Of a stretch of DNA of 64,000 nt, positions 27,272 through 35,744 are shown piece by piece (position 1 is the stretch's first letter; each line of letters opens with the position of its first letter). Made by a program: the position numbers and the translations under genes. The stretch is from Psychroserpens ponticola (GTDB lineage: Bacteria; Bacteroidota; Bacteroidia; Flavobacteriales; Flavobacteriaceae). The DNA is taken from NCBI RefSeq assembly GCF_023556315.2, contig NZ_CP116221.1:3548001-3612000 (forward strand). The letters are read 5' to 3'. The notes below the pieces were generated by a model, which saw only the letters and a list, made by a program, of their open reading frames with translations, was not told the origin of the DNA and did not search any database.

Positions 27272-28114
27272 CTATTCTTTAGACACCTCCAACTTATAGC
27301 CAATGCCATGAACATTAGCAATCTTTATAGAAGTATCCTCCTTCAGTTTTTTTCGCAATTTTGAAATATAAGTATCTAAACTTCGACCAACAAAAACACC
27401 ATGATCCTCCCAAACTCGTTTTGATAATTCATCTCGTTTGACAACTTCATTTAGGTTATCACATAAAATTTCTAAGAGTTCACATTCCTTTTTTGACAAA
27501 CCTATTTCCTTTTCTATATACAGCAATTTGCTTTGATCTTTATCAAATTTATAATTCCCAATGTTATAACACAGTTGATCAACAGGAGTAGGATTAGTAG
27601 ACGTCTTTTTTTGTCTGAAAAGAAATCCTAATACTAGAAGTAGAGGAACAATTAACCATAGATAAATGAGTGAAGACTGTTTTTGGTTAGTCTCAAATCG
27701 AATTTTAATAGTATAACAATTGAGAGGTAAGATGCGTCCAGCACAAGGAATAATACTTTCCGCTTCGTTTTGGTTAATTTCATAACTATAAGCCACTTCA
27801 TCAACCTTACATTGAAAGACCTCAACGCGATAATGATTAGCAAGCTTCGCTTTTTCAAGACTGTTTTTAACAAATATGACAAGGCTATCTGGTTGTATTG
27901 AAAGTTCTTGTTGAAATGAAATTTTATACGTTTTAGCATCAACTTTTGTAACTGGTAAAACTAATGACGTAGAATCTTGATTGGACAATAATAATGTATG
28001 ACCAACATCTCTAAGTGCAATTTTTGTGATTTCTATTGGTGAATCATCTTGTTTACAAGACGAGAAATTTAGGATTACTAAAACCACTAAAATTATATAA
28101 GCGTAACTTTTCAT
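27272..28114 (-). CDS. Membrane-anchored winged-helix transcriptional regulator with lipobox-like leader
   Basis: A 280-residue regulator. The ATG at 28112-28114 gives a leader MKSYAYIILVVLVILNFSSC whose Cys20 sits in a Bacteroidota-type lipobox followed by acidic KQDDSP. A periplasmic domain of about 120 residues follows, then a single membrane helix (about 148-168, IYLWLIVPLLLVLGFLF) followed by basic RQKK, and a C-terminal OmpR/PhoB-type winged helix (about 190-280, ECELLEILCDNLNEVVKRDELSKRVW and SLDTYISKLRKKL). It resembles ToxR/CadC in principle, but with the DNA-binding domain at the C-terminus. It is divergent from the WD40 gene, with three TTTGACA repeats in the shared 112-base gap. 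Confidence 0.8.
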   Translation of the reverse strand: MKSYAYIILVVLVILNFSSCKQDDSPIEITKIALRDVGHTLLLSNQDSTSLVLPVTKVDAKTYKISFQQELSIQPDSLVIFVKNSLEKAKLANHYRVEVFQCKVDEVAYSYEINQNEAESIIPCAGRILPLNCYTIKIRFETNQKQSSLIYLWLIVPLLLVLGFLFRQKKTSTNPTPVDQLCYNIGNYKFDKDQSKLLYIEKEIGLSKKECELLEILCDNLNEVVKRDELSKRVWEDHGVFVGRSLDTYISKLRKKLKEDTSIKIANVHGIGYKLEVSKE

Positions 28115-28156
28115 AGGCTCTACAAATAAATGACAAATAAGCGAATTATCGTATGC

Positions 28157-28216
28157 TTTGACAGTTCTTTTACACTTTTTTGACATTTAAAACACTTCGA
28201 TTTTATAGTTTTGACA
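28157..28216. promoter_or_regulatory. Three TTTGACA direct repeats, candidate operator
   Basis: TTTGACA occurs at 28157-28163, 28179-28185 and 28210-28216, spaced 22 and 31 bases, in the gap between the winged-helix regulator and the WD40 gene. The second copy carries the -33 TTG and the third overlaps the -7 box of the WD40 promoter. OmpR-class proteins bind direct repeats about two helical turns apart, so this is a plausible binding region. Confidence 0.4.
28180..28213 (+). promoter_or_regulatory. Promoter of the WD40 gene (TTG-N23-TAGTTTTG)
   Basis: TTG at 28180-28182 and TAGTTTTG at 28206-28213 match the flavobacterial consensus with a long 23-base spacer. The ATG at 28227 follows by 13 bases, so the leader would be very short. 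Confidence 0.5.
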
Positions 28217-28226
28217 CAAAGACTAT

Positions 28227-29186
28227 ATGATGAAAAACAATTCTTATTTAGTTGTATTATTTGTGCTTTTTACAACACTCAGTTTTGCCCAAAAAGGACA
28301 AGAAGAGACTAAAATTCTATGGACTGCAAATTGGAGTCACGATGGGAATTATATTGCAATTGGAGGTGATGATAAAACAATTAGAATCTACAATGGTAAC
28401 ACCTTTGAGTTCATCAAAACCTATCAAAATGAGTCTGAAATTAAACGTTTAAGTTGGCATCCAACTCAAAACATATTAGCTGTTGCTGCAGTTGGAAATC
28501 ATTCTAAACTTATTGATTTAAATTCTGACAAAATAACCAAATTTAAAGACATTGAAACTTCTGGAAGTCGAGCAATAGAATGGAATTATAATGGAGAATT
28601 CATCGCTTTAGCTGATTTTGATGGAAACCTATTTATTATGAATAATAAAGGTGAACATATAAAAACAATCTCAAAAGAAGGTACATTTAGCTATGTAGGT
28701 GTCGATTGGCATCCTAAAAAAAATGAAATTATCACCTTATCTGAAAAGGTACGAATTTTCAATATTGATGGCAAGTTACTGAAAGAACTTAAACATAGAA
28801 TTGAAGATGTTTTAATGCTTTGTGTCAAATGGCATCCTTCTGGAGAATTTTTTGTAATTGGTGATTATGGCGATATCAATGCTCCTTACAAACCGCTGTT
28901 ACAATTCTGGAAAGAAGATGGAACTTTAATCTCACAAAGCAGTTTAAGTAAAGCTGAATATAGAAATGTTAGTTGGAATCAAAAAGGAAAACGATTGGCA
29001 ACAGCTAGTGATGCCCTTAGAATTTGGAATCAAAAAGGGACGCTTTTACATACTGGATTATCTCATACTAATTTATGGGGAATTGATTGGAGTCCAGATG
29101 GTAATTATATTGTAACCTCAAGTGAAACAGGTTATATTACCATATGGAATAAGAACGCTGAAATAGTTACTCGTCTAGAAAAATAA
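28227..29186 (+). CDS. Exported WD40-repeat protein
   Basis: A 319-residue protein with a signal peptide of about 22 residues (cleaved near SFAQKGQ) and about seven WD40-like blades, for example ILWTANWSHDGNYIAIGGDDKTIRIYNG, RLSWHPTQNILAVAAVG and GIDWSPDGNYIVTSSETGYITIWN. A secreted or periplasmic single-domain WD40 propeller is expected to be a binding platform rather than an enzyme. It is divergent from the membrane-bound regulator and may be its target or partner. It has no T9SS sorting tail. Its end overlaps the convergent LD-carboxypeptidase gene by 20 bases. Confidence 0.85.
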   Translation: MMKNNSYLVVLFVLFTTLSFAQKGQEETKILWTANWSHDGNYIAIGGDDKTIRIYNGNTFEFIKTYQNESEIKRLSWHPTQNILAVAAVGNHSKLIDLNSDKITKFKDIETSGSRAIEWNYNGEFIALADFDGNLFIMNNKGEHIKTISKEGTFSYVGVDWHPKKNEIITLSEKVRIFNIDGKLLKELKHRIEDVLMLCVKWHPSGEFFVIGDYGDINAPYKPLLQFWKEDGTLISQSSLSKAEYRNVSWNQKGKRLATASDALRIWNQKGTLLHTGLSHTNLWGIDWSPDGNYIVTSSETGYITIWNKNAEIVTRLEK

Positions 29187-30183
29187 GTTTTGAATTTCCT
29201 TTCTCAACCTTCAATTCAACAGTTTTTCCTAAAACCATAGCACGATTATCTTTTTCATGACCTGCTGGCATATTAAATGCAATAGGAAAATCATAATCTG
29301 ACAAAGCATCTAAAACAAGTTGTTCTACTGAACTTCCCCAAAGTGTCGTATTTTTTCGCATTTTAGACATATCTCCAACTACTAATCCGCTTAAATTATC
29401 AAAATAACCTGCACGTTTCATACTTTGTAACATACGATCAATATGATATTTATATTCCCCAATTTCTTCAATAAAAAGAATTTTTCCAGAGGTATCAATA
29501 CTTTCTCTAGAACCTAACATGGTATGAAGTACTGTCAAATTCCCTCCTACTAATGGTCCAGTTGCAACTCCTACTCTGTTATAATCTGAACTTTCCAAAG
29601 TATAGTTCACAGGATTCCCAAAAATGGTAGATTTAAATGTTTCAACAGTGTCATTAATATCATTTAAGTCTTTAGTCAAACTCACACACATCAACGCATG
29701 AATCGATTGAAACCCTTCATTATGAATTTGATTGTGTAAAGCCGTAATATCACTATAACCTATAATCCATTTTGGATTTACTTTAAACTTGTCGTAATCT
29801 AATTTATCTAAAATTCGAACCGTTCCATAACCACCTCTGGCACACCAAATCGCACTAACAGTTGGATCATCTAATGCGTTTTGAAAATCTTCACAACGTT
29901 CTGCATCTGTTCCTGCAAAATGATCAGACTTACTAAAAACATGTTTGCCAACAATCGTATTCAATCCCCAACTTTTCAATAAAGCTACAGCTTGTTGCAC
30001 TTCATCATTTCGGTTTTTCAATATGCCTGAAGGTGCAACAATTGCTACAGTATCTCCAGATTTTAAATATGGTGGTTGTATCAAAGCAGTTTGGTTTTGT
30101 TGAATAGATACATCCTGAGCATTCATCTTTCCAAAGAAAAAAAGGGCACAACTCAAGAGTAAAAAATAACGAATTTTCGACAT
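29167..30183 (-). CDS. LD-carboxypeptidase (peptidase S66)
   Basis: A 338-residue S66 peptidase, which removes the terminal D-Ala from the tetrapeptide of recycled or periplasmic murein. The Ser-Glu-His triad is visible: nucleophile in IIGYSDITAL, Glu in LFIEEIGEYKYHIDRM, and His in FNMPAGHEKDNRAM. Two ATGs are possible (30198 and 30183). The second starts a cleaner signal peptide (MSKIRYFLLLSCALFF, cleaved before QDVS), so a periplasmic location is predicted rather than the cytoplasmic one of E. coli LdcA. The 3' end overlaps the WD40 gene by 20 bases. Confidence 0.9.
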   Translation of the reverse strand: MSKIRYFLLLSCALFFFGKMNAQDVSIQQNQTALIQPPYLKSGDTVAIVAPSGILKNRNDEVQQAVALLKSWGLNTIVGKHVFSKSDHFAGTDAERCEDFQNALDDPTVSAIWCARGGYGTVRILDKLDYDKFKVNPKWIIGYSDITALHNQIHNEGFQSIHALMCVSLTKDLNDINDTVETFKSTIFGNPVNYTLESSDYNRVGVATGPLVGGNLTVLHTMLGSRESIDTSGKILFIEEIGEYKYHIDRMLQSMKRAGYFDNLSGLVVGDMSKMRKNTTLWGSSVEQLVLDALSDYDFPIAFNMPAGHEKDNRAMVLGKTVELKVEKGNSKLIFLDE

Positions 30184-30364
30184 ATTGTAAATGTACATTT
30201 TTTTTTACACGTTTAAATTTAATAATTCGTAATGCACAAATTAATTGTAAAATTAAGAATGTGTATAACCACTGCGTTCTCTGATTAAAAATTTTAAACA
30301 TATTATAATAAAAACTATGTCTAAAATTTATAAATCCTCGTTTCAATATAGCTATCAAAATGTG

Positions 30365-30372
30365 TACTTTTG
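30365..30372 (+). promoter_or_regulatory. Possible metG -7 box (TACTTTTG)
   Basis: Exact TAnnTTTG match. If used, the metG leader would be about 145 bases long and would include the palindromic repeat at 30411-30513. Confidence 0.4.
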
Positions 30373-30410
30373 TGCCTTATATTTATCAATTTAGAATCCT
30401 AAGATTCTGT

Positions 30411-30513
30411 CTCCTCGAGCACTACTGAATGTAAAATATATTTTACTGAAAGTAGTGAGTGCAGCTCACGAGAGAGGTTTAAAATGAGGTCTCGACTGCG
30501 CTCGACCTGACAT
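30411..30513 (+). repeat. Palindromic dispersed repeat element in the metG leader
   Basis: The core is a hairpin: CACTACT (30420-30426) pairs with AGTAGTG (30451-30457), and inside it GTAAAATATATTTTAC (30431-30446) is a perfect palindrome. Outer arms CTCGAGC and GCTCACGAG also pair imperfectly. The right end, TCGACTGCGCTCGACCTGAC (from 30492), matches the element upstream of gmk. This looks like a mobile palindromic repeat rather than a T-box. Confidence 0.6.
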
Positions 30514-30523
30514 CTATATTAAA

Positions 30524-32626
30524 ATGAATACTCCAAAAAGATATACAATTACTGCAGCATTACCATATACTAATGGTCCAATTCATATTGGTCATTTAGC
30601 TGGTGTGTATGTACCTGCTGATATTTACGCTCGCTACAAACGCTTAACCGGAAATGATGTGGCTTTTATTTGTGGAAGTGACGAACATGGTGTTCCTATT
30701 ACGATTAAAGCTAAAAAAGAAGGCGTAACTCCTCAAGATATCGTCGATAAATACCATGCGATTATCAAGAAATCATTTGTTGACTTCGGAATTACATTCG
30801 ACAATTATTCACGTACGTCTGCAAAAATTCATCATGATACTGCTCAAGAATTTTTTAAAACACTTAATGATAAACATGAATTTATAGAAGAAGTTACTGA
30901 GCAACTCTACGATGAAAAAGCAAATCAGTTTTTAGCCGATCGTTTCGTTACTGGAACTTGTCCGAAATGTGGAAATGAAGAAGCATATGGTGATCAATGT
31001 GAAAGTTGTGGTTCCAGCTTAAATGCAACAGATCTTATCAATCCTAAATCGGCCATTACTGGAAATGTGCCAACATTAAAAGAAACAAAACACTGGTTTT
31101 TACCTTTAAATAAACACGAAGACTTTTTAAAAGAATGGATTTTAAAAGGCCACAAAAAAGATTGGAAACCTAATGTTTACGGACAAGTAAAATCGTGGAT
31201 TGATGATGGTTTGCGTCCAAGAGCTGTCACACGTGACTTAGATTGGGGAATTCCAGTTCCTGCTCCAGGAGGCGAAGGCAAAGTGCTTTACGTTTGGTTT
31301 GACGCACCAATTGGTTATATTTCTTCAACTAAAGAATGGGCAACAAGAGAAGGTAAAGATTGGGAACCTTATTGGAAAGACAAAGACACAAAACTCGTAC
31401 ATTTTATAGGAAAAGATAATATTGTATTTCACTGTATTATTTTTCCTGCGATGCTAAAAGCTGAAGGTTCATATATTTTACCAGATAATGTACCTGCTAA
31501 CGAATTTTTAAATCTAGAAGGCAAAAAATTGTCAACCTCTAAAAATTGGGCTGTTTGGCTTCCAGAGTATTTAGAAGATTTTCCAAATCAGCAAGATGTA
31601 TTGCGTTATGCATTAACGGCTAATGCTCCTGAAAGTAAGGATAATGATTTTACTTGGAAAGATTTTCAAGCGAGAAATAATAATGAATTGGTGGCTATCT
31701 TCGGAAACTTCATCAATCGCGTTGTTGTTTTGACTAATAAATATTATGACGGAATTATTCCTGAAGCTTCTGAATTTTCAGACGTTGATACTGAAACTTT
31801 AGCTGCAATAAAAGCATATCCTTCAGTGATTGAAAGCTCTATTGAACGTTATAGATTTAGAGAAGCGAGTCAAGAATTAATGAATTTAGCACGTTTAGGG
31901 AACAAATACCTAGCAGATGAAGAACCTTGGAAGCTAGTGAAAACTGACGAAGTTCGTACAAAAACAATCATGTATGTTGCACTTCAAATTGCAAGTGCTT
32001 TAGCAACGTTGAGTGAACCATTTTTGCCATTTACTTCTACAAAATTGAAAAAGATGCTTCGCTACACTCTGAATGACAATAACGTCAGTTCGAGTGATTC
32101 GACGCAGGAGAATTGTATCGAGAACTCATGGTCTGATATTTCATCAAAAGACATCCTTATTCCATCTGGACATCACATTGGAAAAGGCGAATTGCTGTTT
32201 TCAAAAATTGAAGATAAAACCATAGACGCACAATTGGAAAAATTGGAAGCTAGCAAAAAAGCAAACGAAGCTGCTAACAAAGTAATCGAACCACAAAAAG
32301 AAATCATTACGTTTGAAGATTTCACCAAACTCGATATGAGAGTTGGAACGATTCTCGAAGCTGAAAAAATGCCAAAAACGAAAAAGTTGTTAATTTTAAA
32401 AGTCGATACAGGAATTGACACCAGAACAATTGTATCAGGTATTGCTGAAACCTTTACACCAGAAGAAGTAATTGGAAAACAAGTGACTGTTTTAGTCAAC
32501 TTAGCACCAAGAGCATTACGAGGTGTTGAAAGTGAGGGCATGATTTTAATGACCGAAACTCCTGAAGGCAAATTAGTGTTTGTAAATCCGGATACGACTG
32601 TAAATAGTGGATTACAGATAAGTTAA
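30524..32626 (+). CDS. metG: Methionyl-tRNA synthetase with C-terminal tRNA-binding domain
   Basis: A 700-residue class I synthetase charging tRNA-Met. HIGH is at residues 21-24 ([10 protein letters not shown]), a Cys4 zinc knuckle about 145-165 ([13 protein letters not shown]), the KMSKS equivalent LSTSK near residue 335, the anticodon-binding helical domain about 390-560, and an EMAP/Trbp111-like tRNA-binding domain about 600-700 ([33 protein letters not shown]). Residues 521-536 ([16 protein letters not shown]) are encoded by a palindromic repeat inserted in frame between the last anticodon-domain helix and the linker. The downstream hairpin 32653-32686 is its terminator. Confidence 0.95.
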   Translation: MNTPKRYTITAALPYTNGPIHIGHLAGVYVPADIYARYKRLTGNDVAFICGSDEHGVPITIKAKKEGVTPQDIVDKYHAIIKKSFVDFGITFDNYSRTSAKIHHDTAQEFFKTLNDKHEFIEEVTEQLYDEKANQFLADRFVTGTCPKCGNEEAYGDQCESCGSSLNATDLINPKSAITGNVPTLKETKHWFLPLNKHEDFLKEWILKGHKKDWKPNVYGQVKSWIDDGLRPRAVTRDLDWGIPVPAPGGEGKVLYVWFDAPIGYISSTKEWATREGKDWEPYWKDKDTKLVHFIGKDNIVFHCIIFPAMLKAEGSYILPDNVPANEFLNLEGKKLSTSKNWAVWLPEYLEDFPNQQDVLRYALTANAPESKDNDFTWKDFQARNNNELVAIFGNFINRVVVLTNKYYDGIIPEASEFSDVDTETLAAIKAYPSVIESSIERYRFREASQELMNLARLGNKYLADEEPWKLVKTDEVRTKTIMYVALQIASALATLSEPFLPFTSTKLKKMLRYTLNDNNVSSSDSTQENCIENSWSDISSKDILIPSGHHIGKGELLFSKIEDKTIDAQLEKLEASKKANEAANKVIEPQKEIITFEDFTKLDMRVGTILEAEKMPKTKKLLILKVDTGIDTRTIVSGIAETFTPEEVIGKQVTVLVNLAPRALRGVESEGMILMTETPEGKLVFVNPDTTVNSGLQIS
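32067..32131 (+). repeat. Palindromic dispersed repeat inserted in frame within metG
   Basis: The segment contains TCTGAATGAC (matching the reverse complement of the element start upstream of gmk) and GTCAGTTCGAGTGATTC ... GTATCGAGAACT, whose ends AGTTC/GAACT pair. This style of repeat is normally intergenic in Flavobacteriaceae. Here it keeps the reading frame and adds about 20 residues to the synthetase. Confidence 0.6.
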
Positions 32627-32652
32627 TCTAAACTTAAAAATAATTATATTCT

Positions 32653-32686
32653 AAACCTCGTAGACTCATTACTGCGAGGTTTTTTT
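32653..32686 (+). terminator. metG terminator
   Basis: AAACCTCG (32653-32660) pairs with CGAGGTTT (32675-32682), followed by a T-run to 32686. Confidence 0.8.
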
Positions 32687-32714
32687 ATTACTTTTCAATA
32701 TTCAAAATTGTGTT

Positions 32715-34835
32715 ATGATTTCCTATATAATTTCCAAAACCAAACTACCTGAATCTTCAGTAAAAAACACAGTCAATTTACTAAATCAAGACTGTACAAT
32801 TCCTTTTATTTCAAGATATAGAAAAGAAGCCACAGGCAATTTAGATGAAGTTCAAATTGGTGACATCGTAAAATATAAAGAACAATTTGAAGCCTTAGAA
32901 AAACGAAAAACAGCCATTCTAAAAGCATTAGAAGAACAAGACGTTTTAACTTCAGAATTAAAAGCAAAAGTAAATGCTTGTCAAGATAGTACAACACTTG
33001 AAGATTTATACCTTCCGTATAAAAAAAGTCGAAAAACCAAAGCCGAAACCGCTCGTAAAAATGGCTTAGAGTCTTTAGCAAAAATCATTATGAGTCAAAA
33101 TGCTAATGATATTGAATCTATTGCGCTTAAATATGTAAAAAATGATGTTGAAACACCAGAAAATGCTTTAGAAGGTGCGCGACATATTATTGCTGAATGG
33201 ATCAATGAACGTTCTGACATTAGAAACAACCTTCGAAATCAATTAGAGCGTCACGCCATGATTGCTACCAAAGTTGTGAAAGCAAAAAAAGATGATGAAA
33301 ACGCGCAAAAATTTAGAGATTATTTTGAATGGGAAGAAGCCTTAAGTCGAATTCCATCACACAGATTACTAGCTATTTTAAGAGCAGAAAACGAAGGTTT
33401 TATCAGAGTAAAAATCCAGATAGATACTGAACGTGCTCTAGATCGTATTGATAACAAAATCATTAAAAGTCAAAATGCATGTGCAGATCAAATTGAACTT
33501 GCCATTTCAGATGCATATAAACGATTACTATTTCCGTCGTTAAGTAATGAAGCACTTCAAAAGGCAAAAGATAAAGCTGATGAAGCTGCAATCTCAATTT
33601 TTGCAAAAAATTTAAAACAATTATTGCTAGGTTCACCATTAGGAGAAAAACGAGTTTTGGCTATAGATCCTGGATTTAGATCAGGATGTAAAGTGGTTTG
33701 TTTAGATGAAAAAGGCGACTTAAAACACAACGAAACCATTTATCCTCATCCTCCAAAAAGTGACCAAACTGGAGCCATGAAAAAAATTAGCTTTTTAACT
33801 GAAGCACATCAAATTGAAGCCATAGCTATTGGAAACGGAACAGCATCACGTGAAACTGAAGCATTGATTAGAAGAATTCGGTTTAAAAATGACATTCAAG
33901 TATTTGTTGTGAGCGAAGCTGGAGCTAGTATTTATTCCGCATCAAAAATTGCTCGCGATGAATTCCCTAATTATGATGTGACTGTTCGCGGTTCGGTTTC
34001 TATTGGACGTCGCTTACAAGATCCTTTAGCCGAATTGGTAAAAATTGATGCCAAATCTATTGGTGTTGGACAATACCAACACGATGTCGATCAAAACAAA
34101 CTCAAAAAAGAATTAGATGTTGTGGTTGAAAACTGTGTAAATTCCGTTGGTGTTAATATCAATACTGCTAGTCATAGTTTATTGAGTTACGTTTCTGGAA
34201 TTGGTCCAAAATTAGCCGAGAACATTGTGAATTACAGAAGTGAAAATGGTGCATTCACTAATAGAAATACTATTAAAAAAGTGCCTCGTTTAGGTGATAA
34301 AGCTTTTGAACAAGGTGTTGGTTTCTTAAGAATAAAAGATGGTGAAAATCCATTAGATGATTCTGCTGTACATCCTGAAAGTTATGCAATCGTGAAAAAA
34401 ATGGCAAAAGACGAAGGTGTTTCGCTTTCAGAATTAATTGGAAACAAAACCATTCTTAAAAAGATTAATTTAAAACATTATTGTACTGAATCAGTCGGAT
34501 TATTAACACTTGAAGATATTGTAAAAGAACTTGAAAAACCTGGTTTAGACATACGAGAACAAGCCAAAGTATTTACATTCAATCAAAACATTAAAACTAT
34601 CACTGATTTAAGAGCAGGTCAATTACTTCCAGGAATTGTCAATAATATCACAGCATTTGGCTGTTTCGTAGATGTTGGAATTAAAGAAAGTGGCTTGATC
34701 CATGTGTCTAATTTATCAGACAGTTTTGTAAAAGATGTAAATGAACATGTGCATTTGCATCAACAAATCGTGGTTAAAGTCTTAGAAGTTGATGTTCCTA
34801 GAAAGCGTATTCAACTGAAACTACATAAACTATAG
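32715..34835 (+). CDS. tex: Tex-family RNA-binding protein
   Basis: A 706-residue Tex protein, a conserved RNA-binding factor linked to transcription. Order of domains: helical N-terminal Tex region (about 1-300), YqgF/RNase H-like domain opening VLAIDPGFRSGCKVVCLDEKG (about 315-445), helix-hairpin-helix pair (LLSYVSGIGPKLAENIV, about 490-560), and a C-terminal S1 domain (LPGIVNNITAFGCFVDVGIKESGLIH, about 635-705). Length is normal (Bordetella and E. coli Tex are slightly longer). It lies directly after the metG terminator with its own start 28 bases later. No terminator was identified after it. Confidence 0.95.
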   Translation: MISYIISKTKLPESSVKNTVNLLNQDCTIPFISRYRKEATGNLDEVQIGDIVKYKEQFEALEKRKTAILKALEEQDVLTSELKAKVNACQDSTTLEDLYLPYKKSRKTKAETARKNGLESLAKIIMSQNANDIESIALKYVKNDVETPENALEGARHIIAEWINERSDIRNNLRNQLERHAMIATKVVKAKKDDENAQKFRDYFEWEEALSRIPSHRLLAILRAENEGFIRVKIQIDTERALDRIDNKIIKSQNACADQIELAISDAYKRLLFPSLSNEALQKAKDKADEAAISIFAKNLKQLLLGSPLGEKRVLAIDPGFRSGCKVVCLDEKGDLKHNETIYPHPPKSDQTGAMKKISFLTEAHQIEAIAIGNGTASRETEALIRRIRFKNDIQVFVVSEAGASIYSASKIARDEFPNYDVTVRGSVSIGRRLQDPLAELVKIDAKSIGVGQYQHDVDQNKLKKELDVVVENCVNSVGVNINTASHSLLSYVSGIGPKLAENIVNYRSENGAFTNRNTIKKVPRLGDKAFEQGVGFLRIKDGENPLDDSAVHPESYAIVKKMAKDEGVSLSELIGNKTILKKINLKHYCTESVGLLTLEDIVKELEKPGLDIREQAKVFTFNQNIKTITDLRAGQLLPGIVNNITAFGCFVDVGIKESGLIHVSNLSDSFVKDVNEHVHLHQQIVVKVLEVDVPRKRIQLKLHKL

Positions 34836-34945
34836 ATGTGTTCAAGGTGTATTCCTTTAGAAGAACTATTCCAAATAAGCCACCAACATCATCATTTATT
34901 TCATTTGTCTCTTTAACTCCTTATCTTTACTTAAAATGAAAAATT

Positions 34946-35464
34946 ATGTTATCAAAAACTATTGAAACTGCATTAAATAAACAAATTAGAATCGAAGCCG
35001 AGTCATCTCAGGTTTATTTAGCAATGGCTATTTGGGCTGAAGTAAAAGGCTTAGAAGGCATTTCAAATTTCATGTATGACCAATCTGATGAAGAACGAGA
35101 ACACATGCTTAAATTAGTAAAGTTTGTTAACGAACGCGGTGGACATGCACATGTTTCAGAATTAAAAGCACCAAACGTAACTTTTGGATCGTTTAAAGAA
35201 ATGTTTGAAAAATTATTAGCTCATGAAATCTTTGTTTCTGAAAGCATTAATAATTTAGTTCATATTTCTCTTGAAAACAGAGACTATGCAACACATAATT
35301 TCTTACAATGGTACGTCTCTGAACAAATTGAAGAAGAGGCTACAGCAAGAACTATTTTAGACAAAGTGAATATGATTGGTGATGATAAAGGTGGACTTTA
35401 CTTATTTGATAGAGATATTCAGCAATTAACTGTGAATTCTGCAGCACAACAGCCTGGAATTTAA
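34946..35464 (+). CDS. ftnA: Ferritin (non-haem, FtnA type)
   Basis: A 172-residue bacterial ferritin, a 24-subunit iron store. Ferroxidase ligands are in place: Glu in RIEAESSQVYLAMA, Glu-x-x-His in DEEREHMLKLVKF, Glu in LLAHEIFVSESINNL, and QWYVSEQIEEEA of the fourth helix. No haem-binding Met of the bacterioferritin type is seen. The gene is followed closely (65 bases) by a tiny Cys/Lys-rich protein that may belong to the same iron/redox context. Confidence 0.95.
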   Translation: MLSKTIETALNKQIRIEAESSQVYLAMAIWAEVKGLEGISNFMYDQSDEEREHMLKLVKFVNERGGHAHVSELKAPNVTFGSFKEMFEKLLAHEIFVSESINNLVHISLENRDYATHNFLQWYVSEQIEEEATARTILDKVNMIGDDKGGLYLFDRDIQQLTVNSAAQQPGI

Positions 35465-35498
35465 ATGTTAAAATTTATTTAGATTAAATTTAAATAAT

Positions 35499-35506
35499 TA
35501 TTTTTG
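35499..35506 (+). promoter_or_regulatory. Possible -7 box of the small Cys/Lys-rich gene (TATTTTTG)
   Basis: Matches TAnnTTTG, 23 bases before the ATG at 35530. It argues against the TTG at 35512 as start. There is no exact -33 TTG. Confidence 0.4.
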
Positions 35507-35529
35507 CATCATTGTTACTAGCAAATTCA

Positions 35530-35703
35530 ATGGGCAAAAAAAAGAAAGACAAGACACTGAAGAAAGAACGTATAAAAGTTCTTCAATCAACTGGTTTTGA
35601 TACTTTAAAAGTAAAATCTAAATGCTGTAAGAAGTTTAAAAAATCAGAATTTAAACGCTGTAAAAAGTGTCCTTGCTTTGATTTAATAAAAAAAGTAGCC
35701 TAA
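35530..35703 (+). CDS. Small Cys- and Lys-rich protein
   Basis: A 57-residue basic protein starting MGKKKKDKTLKKERIKVL at the ATG 35530; the TTG at 35512 is less likely. Five Cys sit in the C-terminal half as KCCKKF and KRCKKCPCFD, a pattern that could bind a metal ion or iron-sulfur cluster. Similar short KKKK...CC...CxxCxC proteins occur in flavobacteria, but no function is known to me. It lies between the ferritin gene and the AraC gene. Codon use and a good start suggest a real gene. Confidence 0.7.
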   Translation: MGKKKKDKTLKKERIKVLQSTGFDTLKVKSKCCKKFKKSEFKRCKKCPCFDLIKKVA

Positions 35704-35720
35704 CCTTTTTGTAATTTTTT

Positions 35721-35744
35721 GTTCACTAAACAGACTTAGTGAAC
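35721..35744. promoter_or_regulatory. Perfect 9-base inverted repeat abutting the AraC start codon
   Basis: GTTCACTAA (35721-35729), six spacer bases, and TTAGTGAAC (35736-35744), followed directly by the ATG at 35745. There is no T-run, so it is not a terminator. It could be an operator for autoregulation or a hairpin that controls initiation of translation. Confidence 0.55.

Larger units (their letters stand above)
30199..30523. other. 325-base gene-free region upstream of metG
   Basis: This stretch holds the divergent start regions of the LD-carboxypeptidase and metG, a likely metG -7 box at 30365-30372, and a palindromic repeat element at 30411-30513. I see no protein frame worth calling; an overlapping minus-strand frame (30005-30358) is a shadow without family features. 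Confidence 0.6.

Noticed and set aside
30411-30513. T-box riboswitch in front of metG
   Set aside because: No T-box consensus or terminator follows, and such leaders are not typical of Bacteroidota; the structure matches a dispersed palindromic repeat.
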